Below are positions 1 to 9,400 of a stretch of DNA of 44,166 bases, in pieces (position 1 is the first letter of the stretch; each line of letters begins with the position of its first letter). Made by a program: the position numbers and the translations under genes. The stretch comes from Verrucomicrobiaceae bacterium (GTDB taxonomy: Bacteria > Verrucomicrobiota > Verrucomicrobiia > Verrucomicrobiales > Akkermansiaceae), in NCBI GenBank assembly GCA_027487435.1, contig JAIYDP010000035.1:1-44166 (forward strand). Direction: 5' to 3'. The notes under the pieces are model-generated. The model was not told the DNA's origin. It was given only the letters and a program-made list of their open reading frames with translations, and ran no database searches.

Positions 1-105
1 AGATGCGATGACGGAGTTCAGAGATGCGATGACGGAGTTCAGAGATGCGATGACGGAGTTCAGAGATGCGATGACGGAGTTCAGAACCGCGATGACGTAG
101 TTCTG
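1..105. repeat. 21-bp tandem repeat, four identical units plus one diverged
   Basis: Four perfect head-to-tail copies of a 21-bp unit (core gatgacggagttcag) occupy 1-84. A fifth copy at 85-105 differs at a few bases. There are no spacers, so this is not a CRISPR array. The array may extend left of the window. Twenty-one bases equals seven codons, so every frame stays periodic, but no convincing gene uses it. Confidence 0.9.
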
Positions 106-174
106 AAGCCCCCACCCCCACTTCGGAAGCCCCCCCTCCCACTTCGGAAGTCCCCCCTTTGGCACGGGGGGGGG
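106..174. repeat. C-rich continuation of the 21-bp period, ending in a G9 run
   Basis: The 21-bp spacing of the preceding array continues with a different, C-rich unit. The near-palindrome acttcggaag occurs at 120-129 and again at 141-150, exactly 21 bases apart, separated by C tracts. The block ends with nine G at 166-174. It looks like the same array with a second, diverged unit type. On the minus strand it reads as a Gly/Arg/Phe heptapeptide repeat, which I take as a by-product and not a protein. Confidence 0.6.
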
Positions 175-662
175 AGGCGGTAATTCTTTTGTAAGTGATT
201 GATTTTCAAGGAGTTGGCGGTCTCTGAGGCTTTTTTTCGGGCAGGGAGACGAGAAAGGTCGTCATCCTCGCGCAGCTCGGTCAGAATTTCATGCTTTACG
301 CCTCGCCCCATGGTGGGGTGCATCGTTTCTCATTCTCTATTGGTTGGGCTTTCAGCTCACGTTGTTTTCTGAATGCCCATTCCTATCCCGCTTGGCCAGG
401 CTGGTCGCGTAAAAGGCTTAGGCTCACGCGATTGGAATGGATGGCACCTTTGATGCGTGAGAACAATACTTGAATCGATCCTCTTCCATCCTCCTTTTCT
501 GATCAAATGTGGTTTTTTTGTGGGACTACCCTGGGAATGATCGCCAAAAAAAATCGAATCAACCTCAAGGGGTTGTGTGCTCCGTCAATTTTCCTTCTAC
601 GACACAACCTCGTTCAGGTTGGAGAATGACTGCGATTGCCTAGAATTAAGGTGGGCTTCGCA
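175..662. other. No recognisable gene between the repeat and the lipoprotein gene
   Basis: This stretch holds only short open frames without family motifs, a signal peptide or a ribosome site. A poly-T/poly-A richer part lies at about 510-560. I see no RNA gene. It includes the downstream side of the minus-strand operon ending at 663, but I could not find a clear terminator hairpin. Confidence 0.5.
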
Positions 663-1235
663 TCAACAACCGCTGACGTAGTCTGCCCAGGACACTGTTT
701 TTTTATCGCGTGAAATGTTGTACTTTTCCTTGATCTTGAATGGAATGATCGAGCCATCGTCTTTGGTGAAACTGCCCTCGATTTGGAGGGTGAATGCTTC
801 GTCACGGGAGATGGTGTCGGGGAATTCTGCCTGGATGACACGCGACTTGGTGATGACGACGACTCCACCGGCCATGCTGTTGGGGGATTCGTAGATCCTG
901 TGTTGAAATCGCATGGGAAGCTTGAGCTCGGCGATTCCGGGATCAGTGGTGCCATCGGCGTAGGTCACAGTCACTTTCGTGTACTCGGCGGAGGCGAAGG
1001 TGAATGTATCATCCATGTAGTCGGTGCGGATGTTGTAAGGCTTGTTGCTTTTTACATCACCTCCCATCATTCCAGCAGACACGTTGGTATCGATTTCGAT
1101 CGTAGGAATGGGTGTTTTGGCCGCGGGCATGAGTCCTACGGCAGAGAATGTCACGATATCGAATTTGGCATTGCACGAGGGCAACAACAGAGAAATCGTA
1201 AGTAGGATGAGGGAAAAGGCGTATGTTGTTTTCAT
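663..1235 (-). CDS. Small predicted lipoprotein, last gene of the sigma-factor operon
   Basis: The protein has 190 residues from the ATG at 1235. This start is preferred because it begins a clean lipoprotein signal: a hydrophobic stretch followed by the lipobox LLPSC with Cys at about residue 21. Longer in-frame starts would bury that signal. The mature part is beta-rich, with many Thr/Val/Tyr alternations, and carries a Cys as its last residue. I do not recognise a family. It starts 25 bases after the stop of the upstream gene and so is probably co-transcribed with the sigma-factor unit. A role in the cell envelope is inferred only from the signal and neighbours. Confidence 0.7.
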   Translation of the reverse strand: MKTTYAFSLILLTISLLLPSCNAKFDIVTFSAVGLMPAAKTPIPTIEIDTNVSAGMMGGDVKSNKPYNIRTDYMDDTFTFASAEYTKVTVTYADGTTDPGIAELKLPMRFQHRIYESPNSMAGGVVVITKSRVIQAEFPDTISRDEAFTLQIEGSFTKDDGSIIPFKIKEKYNISRDKKTVSWADYVSGC

Positions 1236-1260
1236 GCTGTGTTGGGTTTTGCGAAATTGA

Positions 1261-2169
1261 TCACCAAGCTGGTTCATTTTCCAGATGTTTACGGTAGCGG
1301 GTGAGTTGTTTTTCATCAAGGACCGATTCTAGGGCGGAGAGTGCGTTCGTGATGCGTCGGGTTTTGTTGTCTTCTGTCCATTGTTGGTATGACGGATTGT
1401 CAAGACCGTCAGCGGGCATTTCGTATTTCAGAGCGGCGTCTAGCATATTTGACATTCCTCGGATCGCGGAGGAATCCACATCGGTCAACACCTGGCCGTA
1501 GTGGAGGGTCATGAAGGCGCGGGTATCCGCTTCTTGTTCGACGTTTGCCGGAGCGCTTTTTATCAGGGCGGCAAGGGCTTGTTTTTTCTGGGAGTCGGTG
1601 AGCAATACCACGTCGTTGATTTCCGCCATATCGCGGTAGGCGCGTGCCTCGATGGTTTCACGCTCGCGTGTCGCTTCGTTGGCATCAAAAGTGGCCAATT
1701 TCTCTGGGGAAAGGATGCCCGCCAAGTCCTCGCGCAGGCCTTTGTTGCGGAGCAGGGCACAGACTTTTCTCATGGTTTCCACGTCATCTCCCGCATCGCC
1801 GTTAAGGAGGTCGGCGAGTTCTGATTCACGGCGGGCGAAGATTTGATCGAGTTTAGAAGACTCTTCGGCGGATAGATTGAGATCGGTGACGAGGTATTTT
1901 TTTGATAAAGCGAAGCCTGCCGAGGCGTTTTGCGTCCAGAATGAGGTCAACTTTTTGCTCTCTTGCTGTGCCGTTTGCTCTCTCTCTTTGCGCTCGCGTG
2001 GGGAGTGAGCTGTTTGGCTTTCATCCTGCCTTTGGGACGCGCGGGTGAGGCTAGTCTGGTCGCGTGTTTCTAAAGGGGAAGGATCGTCTTTTTTCTGAAT
2101 GAAGAGAAACATCACGACTGCGATGGTAACGATGCTCAGCCCGATGATGAATGAAGGTTTCTGTTTCAT
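1261..2169 (-). CDS. Membrane-anchored helical protein, paralogue of the outer domain of the neighbouring sigma factor
   Basis: The protein has 302 residues. A single N-terminal transmembrane helix (about residues 8-24) is followed by a charged, Gln/Ser-rich linker and a mostly helical domain from about residue 75. That domain aligns by eye with the C-terminal half of the sigma-factor fusion two genes upstream. Both contain a GLRE(D/E)L-GILS segment followed by a FD-x-(R/N)E run, then a SYRELAK/AYRDMAE segment and an LT-x-x-QK segment. No sigma domain is present. The gene lies 15 bases after the DKNYY lipoprotein gene. The LT-x-x-Q helices recall CpxP/LTXXQ-type envelope-stress proteins, but that is a loose resemblance. 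The outer domain is presumably periplasmic. Confidence 0.8.
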   Translation of the reverse strand: MKQKPSFIIGLSIVTIAVVMFLFIQKKDDPSPLETRDQTSLTRASQRQDESQTAHSPRERKEREQTAQQESKKLTSFWTQNASAGFALSKKYLVTDLNLSAEESSKLDQIFARRESELADLLNGDAGDDVETMRKVCALLRNKGLREDLAGILSPEKLATFDANEATRERETIEARAYRDMAEINDVVLLTDSQKKQALAALIKSAPANVEQEADTRAFMTLHYGQVLTDVDSSAIRGMSNMLDAALKYEMPADGLDNPSYQQWTEDNKTRRITNALSALESVLDEKQLTRYRKHLENEPAW

Positions 2170-2184
2170 GCGTGTGCGATCGGC

Positions 2185-3357
2185 TCATTTGATTTTTTCG
2201 CCAAGCTCGATCAAATGCTCGACGGTGTGACTGTGGGTGAAGACTTCCATCTGCCAGTCAGGAACCAGCGGGGGAGTCGTGCTGCCGGGCAGGGGGCTGA
2301 TACGTACGTTTTCCAAGCATTCCTGTGTCACCTTGGCGCTGATGATTCCGTTCACTTTGCTGCTTGTGGGGTCGTAAGCATGAGATTCTATCATGAGCTT
2401 GCCGTTTTCCTTGAAAAGGGTGGAGGGTGTATTACGGGAGTTTTCCACGAGTAAGATGATCTCGCCGACTTTTACGGTGCGGTCGTCGATGATTTCGGCT
2501 TTGCCAGGCTTGGCGCGGGGGAACGTCATCCGGTTCACGTGGATGCCGTTTTGATCAGAAAAAATCTGGAAGCCCCCGTCATTGTGAAGGATCAGTTCCA
2601 ACGATGCTACATCGAGGCCGTCGAGAATACCACCACTGAGGTAGGCGCGGTTTTTGTCCTTCGCGACGAAGGAATTCCCGAGAACCTGGAAAGTGGCGGG
2701 ATCGGCACCGGCAAGCGGGTTTGGACCCCAGTAAACATGAGTGCTATCTGCATAGTAGCCGGAGGCGAGGTGCTTGAAGGTGGCGGGGTCGGCACTAGGG
2801 ATTGGATCGTAGCGGTAGTGGACGGAATCCTTGTCCTTGATGACCGTGAAATCAGTATGGATCATCTCGACGGTGGCGGGATCGAGTCCGGAAAGAATCC
2901 TATCGCCATACCATACATGGTTTTTGTCGCGGGCGAGACCGTCGGTTGTTAGATTGAACGATGACGAATCCGCCTTCGGCAATGGGTGGACGATGAAGGA
3001 ATCATCAAACGCGAACTTGTAGTACACGCGGTTCTTGTCCCGGGAGTAAACCTCGGACAGTGCCTCGAAGCTGGCTGAGTCCAGCCCTTCGGCGGTTTTG
3101 AAGGGGCCGTATTGGGCTTGCACAAGCTTCTTGAGCAGCTCTGGCGAGGGCATGTCGATACGGGTAGCGTTGGCTCCGGTGCCGGTGGTGCCACCGCCGA
3201 TGTAATGGATGGCTCCGTCGCGGCGGACATAGCCGTGGCCGAGTTCGATGTCGGTCGAGATTGCAGGGGACGGAGTGCTGCTGGCCGTCCCCTTTTTCTG
3301 GCAGGCAGTGAGGGAGAGGAAAGCGAATAGGCTGAAGATGATCGCTTGTAGGTTCAT
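2185..3357 (-). CDS. DKNYY-repeat lipoprotein
   Basis: The protein has 390 residues. A lipoprotein signal peptide ends at a lipobox (LTAC, Cys about residue 19). At least five repeats follow, with cores such as DKNRVYY, DKNHVWYG, DKDSVHYR and DKNRAYL, each preceded by a D-(P/S)-A-(T/S)-F/L segment. This pattern matches the DKNYY family, whose biochemical function is unknown. The C-terminal third is unrelated beta-rich sequence. The start codon overlaps the sigma-factor stop as ATGA, so translation is probably coupled. Its place between two proteins that share an outer domain suggests that it works with them at the envelope. Confidence 0.85.
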   Translation of the reverse strand: MNLQAIIFSLFAFLSLTACQKKGTASSTPSPAISTDIELGHGYVRRDGAIHYIGGGTTGTGANATRIDMPSPELLKKLVQAQYGPFKTAEGLDSASFEALSEVYSRDKNRVYYKFAFDDSFIVHPLPKADSSSFNLTTDGLARDKNHVWYGDRILSGLDPATVEMIHTDFTVIKDKDSVHYRYDPIPSADPATFKHLASGYYADSTHVYWGPNPLAGADPATFQVLGNSFVAKDKNRAYLSGGILDGLDVASLELILHNDGGFQIFSDQNGIHVNRMTFPRAKPGKAEIIDDRTVKVGEIILLVENSRNTPSTLFKENGKLMIESHAYDPTSSKVNGIISAKVTQECLENVRISPLPGSTTPPLVPDWQMEVFTHSHTVEHLIELGEKIK

Positions 3358-5045
3358 TTTTCCGAAGGAGCCGGGAGTTTGATTCCGAACATGGGCAAGG
3401 GGCTCTTGCTGACGAGGAAGTCATAGTAGCGCTGTTTCTGCGCTTGATCGAGCACGGGTGCGAGCAGTTCGACCTGTTTGTTGATTTGTCCGCCCACGAC
3501 TTCGATGATCTTTTTTTTGAATTCGGGCGAGTCAGGAGGTAGGGCATTGGGGCCATCCATGAGTTCGTAAAACGCATTCGCTTCCGCCATGTCGGTCATG
3601 TCCACTTGATTGGGAGTTTTGTTTTGCATCAACGCCATGAAGGCGCGGACATCGCCATCTTCTTTGAGCTTTTCCGCCGATGACGTTTGGAGCTTTTCAA
3701 AGACTTGGTCCTTTTGTTCTTCCGTGAGTTTGAGCACGGGAGTGAGTTTCGCTAGCTCGCGGTAGGAATGCGATTCGACTTGGCTGTCACGGGCTTTTTT
3801 CTCCCGCTCGTCAAAGCTGGCCATTTGTTTTTCAGAGAGAATGCCAACCAATTCCTCGCGAAGTCCGGTTCCGCGAATGAGGCTGCCAGCAGTGGTGATC
3901 ATCTGTTTTTCGGCATCCGGCACGGCCTTGCGCTCGAGCGAGGCGCGGAAGTTCTTAACACGGGTATCGAGAATGGTCTTCATCGAGGCGACCTGCGCGT
4001 CACTGAGGCCGAGTTCTTCGGTCAGATCCTTGAGGAGTTCAGAGTGCTTGACGGAGAGACGGCGTGCCATTTCGTCTTGGCTAGGGTCCGGGCTCATGGC
4101 TTCAAGCTTGGCGAGTTCCTGATTGGAGGAGTCGGGCTTCTCGCTTTCGACGGCGGTATCTGCAACCGTGGTGTTTGCCGGCACTGTCGCGTTTTTGTTA
4201 GACGGCTCAGTCTCGGGAGTCGAGTTGATGGGAGGAGAGGTGACAACTGTTTCCTGCGATGTCTGGTCTCCAGAGTGAAACAGAGCGATGCCTCCGCCGA
4301 TGGCGACGACTGCTGCTGCGGTGATTGCGGTGATTTTTGTTAGGCTCATAGTGGTAATGGTTGTAGTGGTGAGAAGAGAAGCCAGGCCCGTGGAAGCGGC
4401 GGCGGAGAATTGGAGGCAGGCGGCAGGGGCAGCCTCGGCGCAATGTTGGCCAATGCCTGCGGCGAGTGCCGTGGCGGAAACAGACACACCCGCCTTGCGT
4501 CTGAAAAACTGGTTCAGCACATCGAAGGCGCGACTGGTGCGCTTCTGCGCGGCGTCTTCGCTAATACCGAGCGCCTTGCCGATGTGGCGAAAATCCTGGC
4601 CTTCCAGGTATCTGCGGACGATGACCTCGCGATCAGGGGCGCGGAGTTGGTCGATCGTCTCATCGAGTAGGGGAAGCAAACGCTGGAACGTATCTTCTTC
4701 GTCAGGAGTGGATGTTTTCATTTGGTCTGCGGCATAGGCTTGTTCTCGCAACTTGATCCGAGCTTCACGACGTTGTAGCTTCGCGATCTCGAACTTCGTG
4801 CTGGTGTGGAGCCATGCGGTGAGATTGCTATCTCCAGCGGTGAATTTTCGCACCTTGCTTGATAAGGCGATCAAAACGTTTTGGGTGGCTTCCTCAGCAA
4901 GTTGTCGATTGCCCGAGCGGCGGAGGCACACCGCGAAAATCATGTCCACATGCCTCGCGGCAAACGCACCAAACGCCGCCTCATCTCTCTCGCGCTCGTA
5001 AGCAGTGAGGAGCTCGTTGTCGCTGAGGTGATCGGTATCCGTCAT
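3354..5045 (-). CDS. ECF-type sigma factor fused to a transmembrane helix and an extracytoplasmic domain
   Basis: The protein has 563 residues, about three times the usual length of an ECF sigma factor. Residues about 10-90 form region 2, with an AEEATQNVLIAL segment for core binding. Residues about 125-180 form region 4, with LRAPDREVIVRRYLEG and a helix-turn-helix containing IGKALGISEDAAQKR. An Ala/Thr-rich stretch then leads to one hydrophobic helix (about 237-256). A Ser/Thr/Pro/Glu-rich linker follows (about 260-320), then a helical domain shared with the protein encoded at 1261-2169. ECF factors with C-terminal membrane extensions are known in Planctomycetes and Verrucomicrobiota. No separate anti-sigma gene is adjacent. 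I infer that the outer domain senses something and that activity is controlled in cis, perhaps by release of the sigma part. Confidence 0.88.
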   Translation of the reverse strand: MTDTDHLSDNELLTAYERERDEAAFGAFAARHVDMIFAVCLRRSGNRQLAEEATQNVLIALSSKVRKFTAGDSNLTAWLHTSTKFEIAKLQRREARIKLREQAYAADQMKTSTPDEEDTFQRLLPLLDETIDQLRAPDREVIVRRYLEGQDFRHIGKALGISEDAAQKRTSRAFDVLNQFFRRKAGVSVSATALAAGIGQHCAEAAPAACLQFSAAASTGLASLLTTTTITTMSLTKITAITAAAVVAIGGGIALFHSGDQTSQETVVTSPPINSTPETEPSNKNATVPANTTVADTAVESEKPDSSNQELAKLEAMSPDPSQDEMARRLSVKHSELLKDLTEELGLSDAQVASMKTILDTRVKNFRASLERKAVPDAEKQMITTAGSLIRGTGLREELVGILSEKQMASFDEREKKARDSQVESHSYRELAKLTPVLKLTEEQKDQVFEKLQTSSAEKLKEDGDVRAFMALMQNKTPNQVDMTDMAEANAFYELMDGPNALPPDSPEFKKKIIEVVGGQINKQVELLAPVLDQAQKQRYYDFLVSKSPLPMFGIKLPAPSEK

Positions 5046-5253
5046 GCGTATCTTTTGTTGTTTCTATGATCTTACACCCGCCGCAGAGAGAAATCCGCCA
5101 GAATTTTTAACATTTTTTTTCTATAGTGAAGGTGGATCATGCAGAATTGTTGACCTCGCAATCGAAAAATCACGCACACTATGTCATTCCACAATCGCAT
5201 CCATTTCGCAAAGACGGCAGAGGGGGACGGATTGGCTATTTTTTTCTGAGAAG
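5046..5253 (-). promoter_or_regulatory. Upstream region of the sigma-factor operon
   Basis: These 208 bases separate the regulator gene stop (5254) from the sigma-factor start (5045), both on the minus strand. The part nearest the sigma gene has an A/T tract (5106-5125) followed, in the direction of transcription, by a GC-rich stretch at 5075-5100. That could carry an autoregulated ECF promoter. No box can be assigned with certainty and no clear terminator hairpin was found. Confidence 0.3.
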
Positions 5254-6324
5254 CTAGATGCTATCTCGCGCGGGGCCGACTGTACCACCTTCGACGAATT
5301 CCCCAAGGATCAGTGTTTCACGTTGATCTTTTTTTCCATTTGCCACGTTTTCAGCCCATCGTACCATGCGTGGCACCCATCGCCGGGTATCGTTGCGGAT
5401 GCGAGAAACTTCTGGCTCGAACCATGCAAAAGCGGGGTGATCATCCAGGGCCACCAGCGATACATCGCGCGGAGTCGCTAAGCCCTTGCTTGCGAGATGC
5501 TGCTGGGTGGCAAAGAATAGCGGGGCTTCGCTTAGCAATAGTGCTGTGGGAGGAGTGTGGCGGAACAGTGAATCTAGGCATCGATGGAAGCTTTTTCGGT
5601 CGTTTTCCCAATGCGGTAAATTGTAAGAGCTTACCTTGAGACCTAGTTTTTCGAGGGACTCTAGGTAGCGTCGCTCTAGCGTGCCGATCGTGGGTTTGAT
5701 TCGTTCTTCACGCACCATCAATACAATGCGACTGTGTCCCAGATCGACCAAGCGTTGCAAAACTGTTGCCAAAGCTGGAGATTTCAATGTAGCCAAACTC
5801 GCAATCGGTAGCTTTGACTGCCTACCAAACATGGCAAAGGCAGGTACGGGCTGCGCGGCAAACCATTCAAGGATGGATCGTGAACCTGAGCGTATCACCC
5901 ATGCATCTCCTCCAGTCTTTTGAACGAGGCGAATCACGCGATTCACATCGAACTTCATGTCTGACATTGTCGTAGCAAGGAATGTGACTTGATGGCCTTG
6001 AGCTTCAAGCCTATGCCGCAGTTCCACCATGTGTTCATCATGGGCATCACTTTTTTCATACATCAACACTCGGATTTGTAAGCCGGTCTTCTTGGGTTGA
6101 TCAGCAGCGACGATTCGGTTTCGCATTCCTTTGCCGGGAGCTTCGATAAGCCCCATGGACTTCAGACTCTCCAAAGCCGCGACCACCGTCTTGGTTCCGA
6201 CGCCCAGTCTTCGCACCAATTGTGCCACTCCCGGCATGTTGCCGTCCAGCCCACCATTTTGGATTTCATCTTGCAGATAAGCAGCAAGCTGCTCCACTGC
6301 GGACAAGGGTCGGAAGTCTTTCAT
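5254..6324 (-). CDS. GntR-headed LacI/GalR-type transcriptional regulator
   Basis: The protein has 356 residues. The first about 70 form a GntR-type winged helix (GVAQLVRRLGVGTKTVVAALESL resembles the recognition region). Residues about 80-350 resemble a LacI/GalR sugar-binding domain, with a GHSRIVLMVREERI segment and a late DVSLVALDDHPAF segment typical of that fold. GntR-headed regulators with a periplasmic-binding-protein-like domain are common in Verrucomicrobiota, next to sugar-degradation genes. It is divergent from the polysaccharide locus starting at 6452 and separated by 127 bases, so it is the obvious candidate regulator of that locus. The ligand is unknown; a sugar released from the polymer is inferred. 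Confidence 0.85.
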   Translation of the reverse strand: MKDFRPLSAVEQLAAYLQDEIQNGGLDGNMPGVAQLVRRLGVGTKTVVAALESLKSMGLIEAPGKGMRNRIVAADQPKKTGLQIRVLMYEKSDAHDEHMVELRHRLEAQGHQVTFLATTMSDMKFDVNRVIRLVQKTGGDAWVIRSGSRSILEWFAAQPVPAFAMFGRQSKLPIASLATLKSPALATVLQRLVDLGHSRIVLMVREERIKPTIGTLERRYLESLEKLGLKVSSYNLPHWENDRKSFHRCLDSLFRHTPPTALLLSEAPLFFATQQHLASKGLATPRDVSLVALDDHPAFAWFEPEVSRIRNDTRRWVPRMVRWAENVANGKKDQRETLILGEFVEGGTVGPARDSI

Positions 6325-6451
6325 TTAGGGTGATGACATACTCACGTAGTCATGATGTCAATGCGAAATTTGATACTCATTGGGTAATGGTTTGGTTGGA
6401 AAAAATTGTAGGTAACAACCCTGTATATGATAGAAAAATTCGTTCTTTTTA
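6325..6451. promoter_or_regulatory. Divergent intergenic region with an imperfect palindrome, candidate operator
   Basis: This is the only spacer between the regulator gene (minus) and the polysaccharide locus (plus). At 6333-6353 two 8-base arms (ATGAC/TAC and GTAGTCAT) are exact reverse complements except for one extra A in the left arm, around a TCAC centre. A wider pair, TGACAT (6334-6339) and ATGTCA (6355-6360), overlaps it. ATACTCA occurs twice, at 6338-6344 and 6373-6379. The spot lies only a few bases upstream of the regulator start, which suits autoregulation. Confidence 0.4.
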
Positions 6452-9400
6452 ATGTCTCGCGCCTATATCACCACCCTGAAGTCTTCATCCCGATGCGGTT
6501 CGATACGATCTTTTGCGACATCCATGCTTGTCTTTGGCTGCATGATTTCTCCATGCCAGCTATTTGCAGGAACAGATGATCCGTTTCGTATCGCTCCTGC
6601 CGTTAGCAAACTGCTAGAAAATTACTGCATCGACTGCCACGAAGAGGGCACGGAGAAGGGGAAATTCCGTTTGGATAATCTCGCGGAATTGCCTCTGGAC
6701 GCCCGGCTCGATGTGATGAACCGAATCATCGAGAAGGTGCACTTCGAGGAAATGCCGCCGAAGAAAAAAGACCAGCCCACCGTGGAGGAGCGCAAGCAAT
6801 TGGAGGATTGGCTGGCGGGGGTGCTGGAAGCGAACAACTCGTCGAAGCTTGCCGACAAGCTCCGCAAGCCGGATTACGGCAACAAGCTGGATCACGACAA
6901 GCTGTTCTCCGGAAAACACAAGGATCTGCCGGGCTTCACGTACGACCGGCGCTGGCTGGTCAGCCAGTTCATTTTCGATGCGAAGATCAACAAGCTGCTT
7001 GAGTTTGTCGGCCAGCGCGACATCGACGGCAAGCGTTACCAGGTGATCGGCGAGAACAACCGCAACGGCGCGAAGATCAACCTGACCAACCCCTTCCTTT
7101 TGCCCACGCACAGCGGCGTCCGCTACTACGACACGACCACTCTCGACGGCGGCCATCTCCTGACCATGCTCACGAACGGAAAAGAGCTCTCGGCCTACAT
7201 GATGACGCGCGCGAAAGGCAGAACCTACGTTCCCGCGATCTACGCGATCATGGGGAAGGAATGGGAGCAGGAAAAAATCCTCACGGATCGCGCCACCTAT
7301 CTCAAGGCAAGCATCGAGCCTCTGCTGATCGAGGTCTTCAAGGAAAAGCACGATTCCCTGCTTCCGAAATTCATCGCCACCAAGCCATCGCCGCCGGTGA
7401 AAGTCGGGCCGGATGGCAAGCCGGTGAATCTTCCCGGATTCGACTACGCGGGGATGTCGGCCGAGGATCGCGAGAAAATCTGGGCGGCCATCCGGCGGTA
7501 TTCGCAGGACGGGAAAATGGACGAGGCGATGATCGTCAGATCCGAAAGGGATTGGGTCAACGAGGGCCTCAGCGAGAGGGAGATCGTGGTGCGGGTGAAC
7601 TACATGCGCATCTACATGGATGAGTTTTTCAAGCGCATGCCGAAGACCGTCCCCGCCGCGCCCAAGCCTCCCGCCGAAGCGGAGCTTGCCATCATGCGCG
7701 CCGCCCTCCTGAAACACCGCAAGGCCGGTGACAACTACAGCACCCTCATCGCCAAGTGCGTCGGCGACTGGAGCGACGAATTCAGGCGCGAGCGTGAGAA
7801 GACGGGCGTTACCGATGAGCAGATCGCCAATCTGGTGGATCAGCTTTTCAACAGGATCATCGAGCGGTCTCCCGACTCGCAGGAATTCGCCGAGTACTCC
7901 GCCCTGGTGAAATCGTATCTTGAAAAAAGCGGTAACGGAGCTGCCATTGAAAAGCTGATCCAGACGCTCTTTCTCCGCACCGATTATGTCTATCGCCATG
8001 AGTTCGGTGAGGGAGTTGCGGACGAGCATGGACGCAGGATGCTTTCACCCCGCGATGCCAGTTACGCACTCGCCTACGCGCTCACAGACAGCAGCCCCGA
8101 CAAGGAACTCGCCGCAGCAGCAGCGAGCGGCAAGCTCAACACACGCGAAGACTACCGCCGCGAAGTCGAGCGTATGCTGAAAATCCGCAGCCAGTATTAC
8201 ATCATCGACGAGTCGGTGGAATTGCTCAGCGCCGACAGCTTCACCAACATCCCGATCCGGAAACTGCGCTTCTTCCGCGAGTTCTTCGGCTACCCGAGGG
8301 CGCTGCCCATCTTCAAGGACAACAAGCGCTTCGGCGGTGACTACATTTCCGTTTCCGGTCGCGCCGTGAGCGAGGCCGACTTGCTGGTCGAGCACATCCT
8401 TGAACAGGACAAGAACGTTTTCGAAACACTGCTCACCACCGAAGACTTCTACGTTTTCCACTCCGGCAACAACGAGGCCATGGCGCAGTCATCGGCCCAA
8501 GTCCGCAAGATCTACGATTATTTCAAGGACAAGGACTGGAGGAATTTCGACGGGTTGAAACTGAAAGAGCATCTCGAATTCCTGAAAGCCAACGAGGTGA
8601 GAGGGGTGAATCCCGACCTTGTTGCGAAGAGCACGGGTGGCAAAGAGTCGATGGGCGGCTTTTTCTCCACGATGAGCAGCTACGAGGATCTCCTGGGCAA
8701 GGGGCAGGCGAATGCCGTTCCCTTTTCCTCCACACCGGGTCACGGCAGAACCGAGGCGATGACGCGGACTGGGAAACAAATGCGCGGGCCGGAAATCGCC
8801 AAGAGTTTCAACATCGATCTGAAAAACTGGAACTACCCCGTCACCCAGCCCACGAAAATGGCGCACCGCAAAGGCATCCTGACGCACCCCGCGTGGCTCA
8901 TCGCCTTCGCCGCGAACACCGAGACCGACCCGATCCGCCGCGGCAAATGGGTGCGCGAAAAGTTATTGGCCGGAACCGTTCCCGACGTGCCGATTACCGT
9001 TGATGCCGTGATCCCCGAGGATCACCACAACACCCTGCGCACCCGTCTCGATAAAAAAACCAAGGAGGAATATTGCTGGGGTTGCCATGAGCGGATGAAC
9101 CCCGTGGGCCTGCCTTTCGAGATGTATGACGATTTCGGGCGCTACCGCATGGAGGAGTTCCTGGAGCATCCCGAAAATCTTCTCGAAAAACGACCCGACA
9201 AAGGCCCGCCACAGGATGACCTGCGCGACCTTTTCAAAACCCTGCCCGTCGATGCCAGCGGCCACCTTGAGGGAGCCGGTGATCCTCAACTCGATGGGGA
9301 CGTCAAAAACGCCCTCGACCTCGCCGAGCGACTCGGGAAATCCGCCAAGGTGCGGCAGTCGATCATCCGCCATGCGTTCCGCTATTTCATGGGACGCAAC

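Noticed and set aside
1..105. CRISPR array
   Set aside because: Units are only 21 bases, adjacent without spacers, and no cas genes are near.
81..323. Minus-strand frame with Gly/Arg/Phe heptapeptide repeats
   Set aside because: The repeats are a direct consequence of the 21-base DNA period; there is no start context, and the remaining sequence is unlike a protein.
291..473. 60-codon plus-strand frame near the left end
   Set aside because: No motif, no ribosome site, and composition unlike the real genes around it.
6614..8029. Long open minus-strand frame (471 codons) opposite the DUF1592 gene
   Set aside because: It lies wholly antisense to a well-supported gene in GC-rich sequence, where stop codons are rare on the other strand, and its translation has no family motif.
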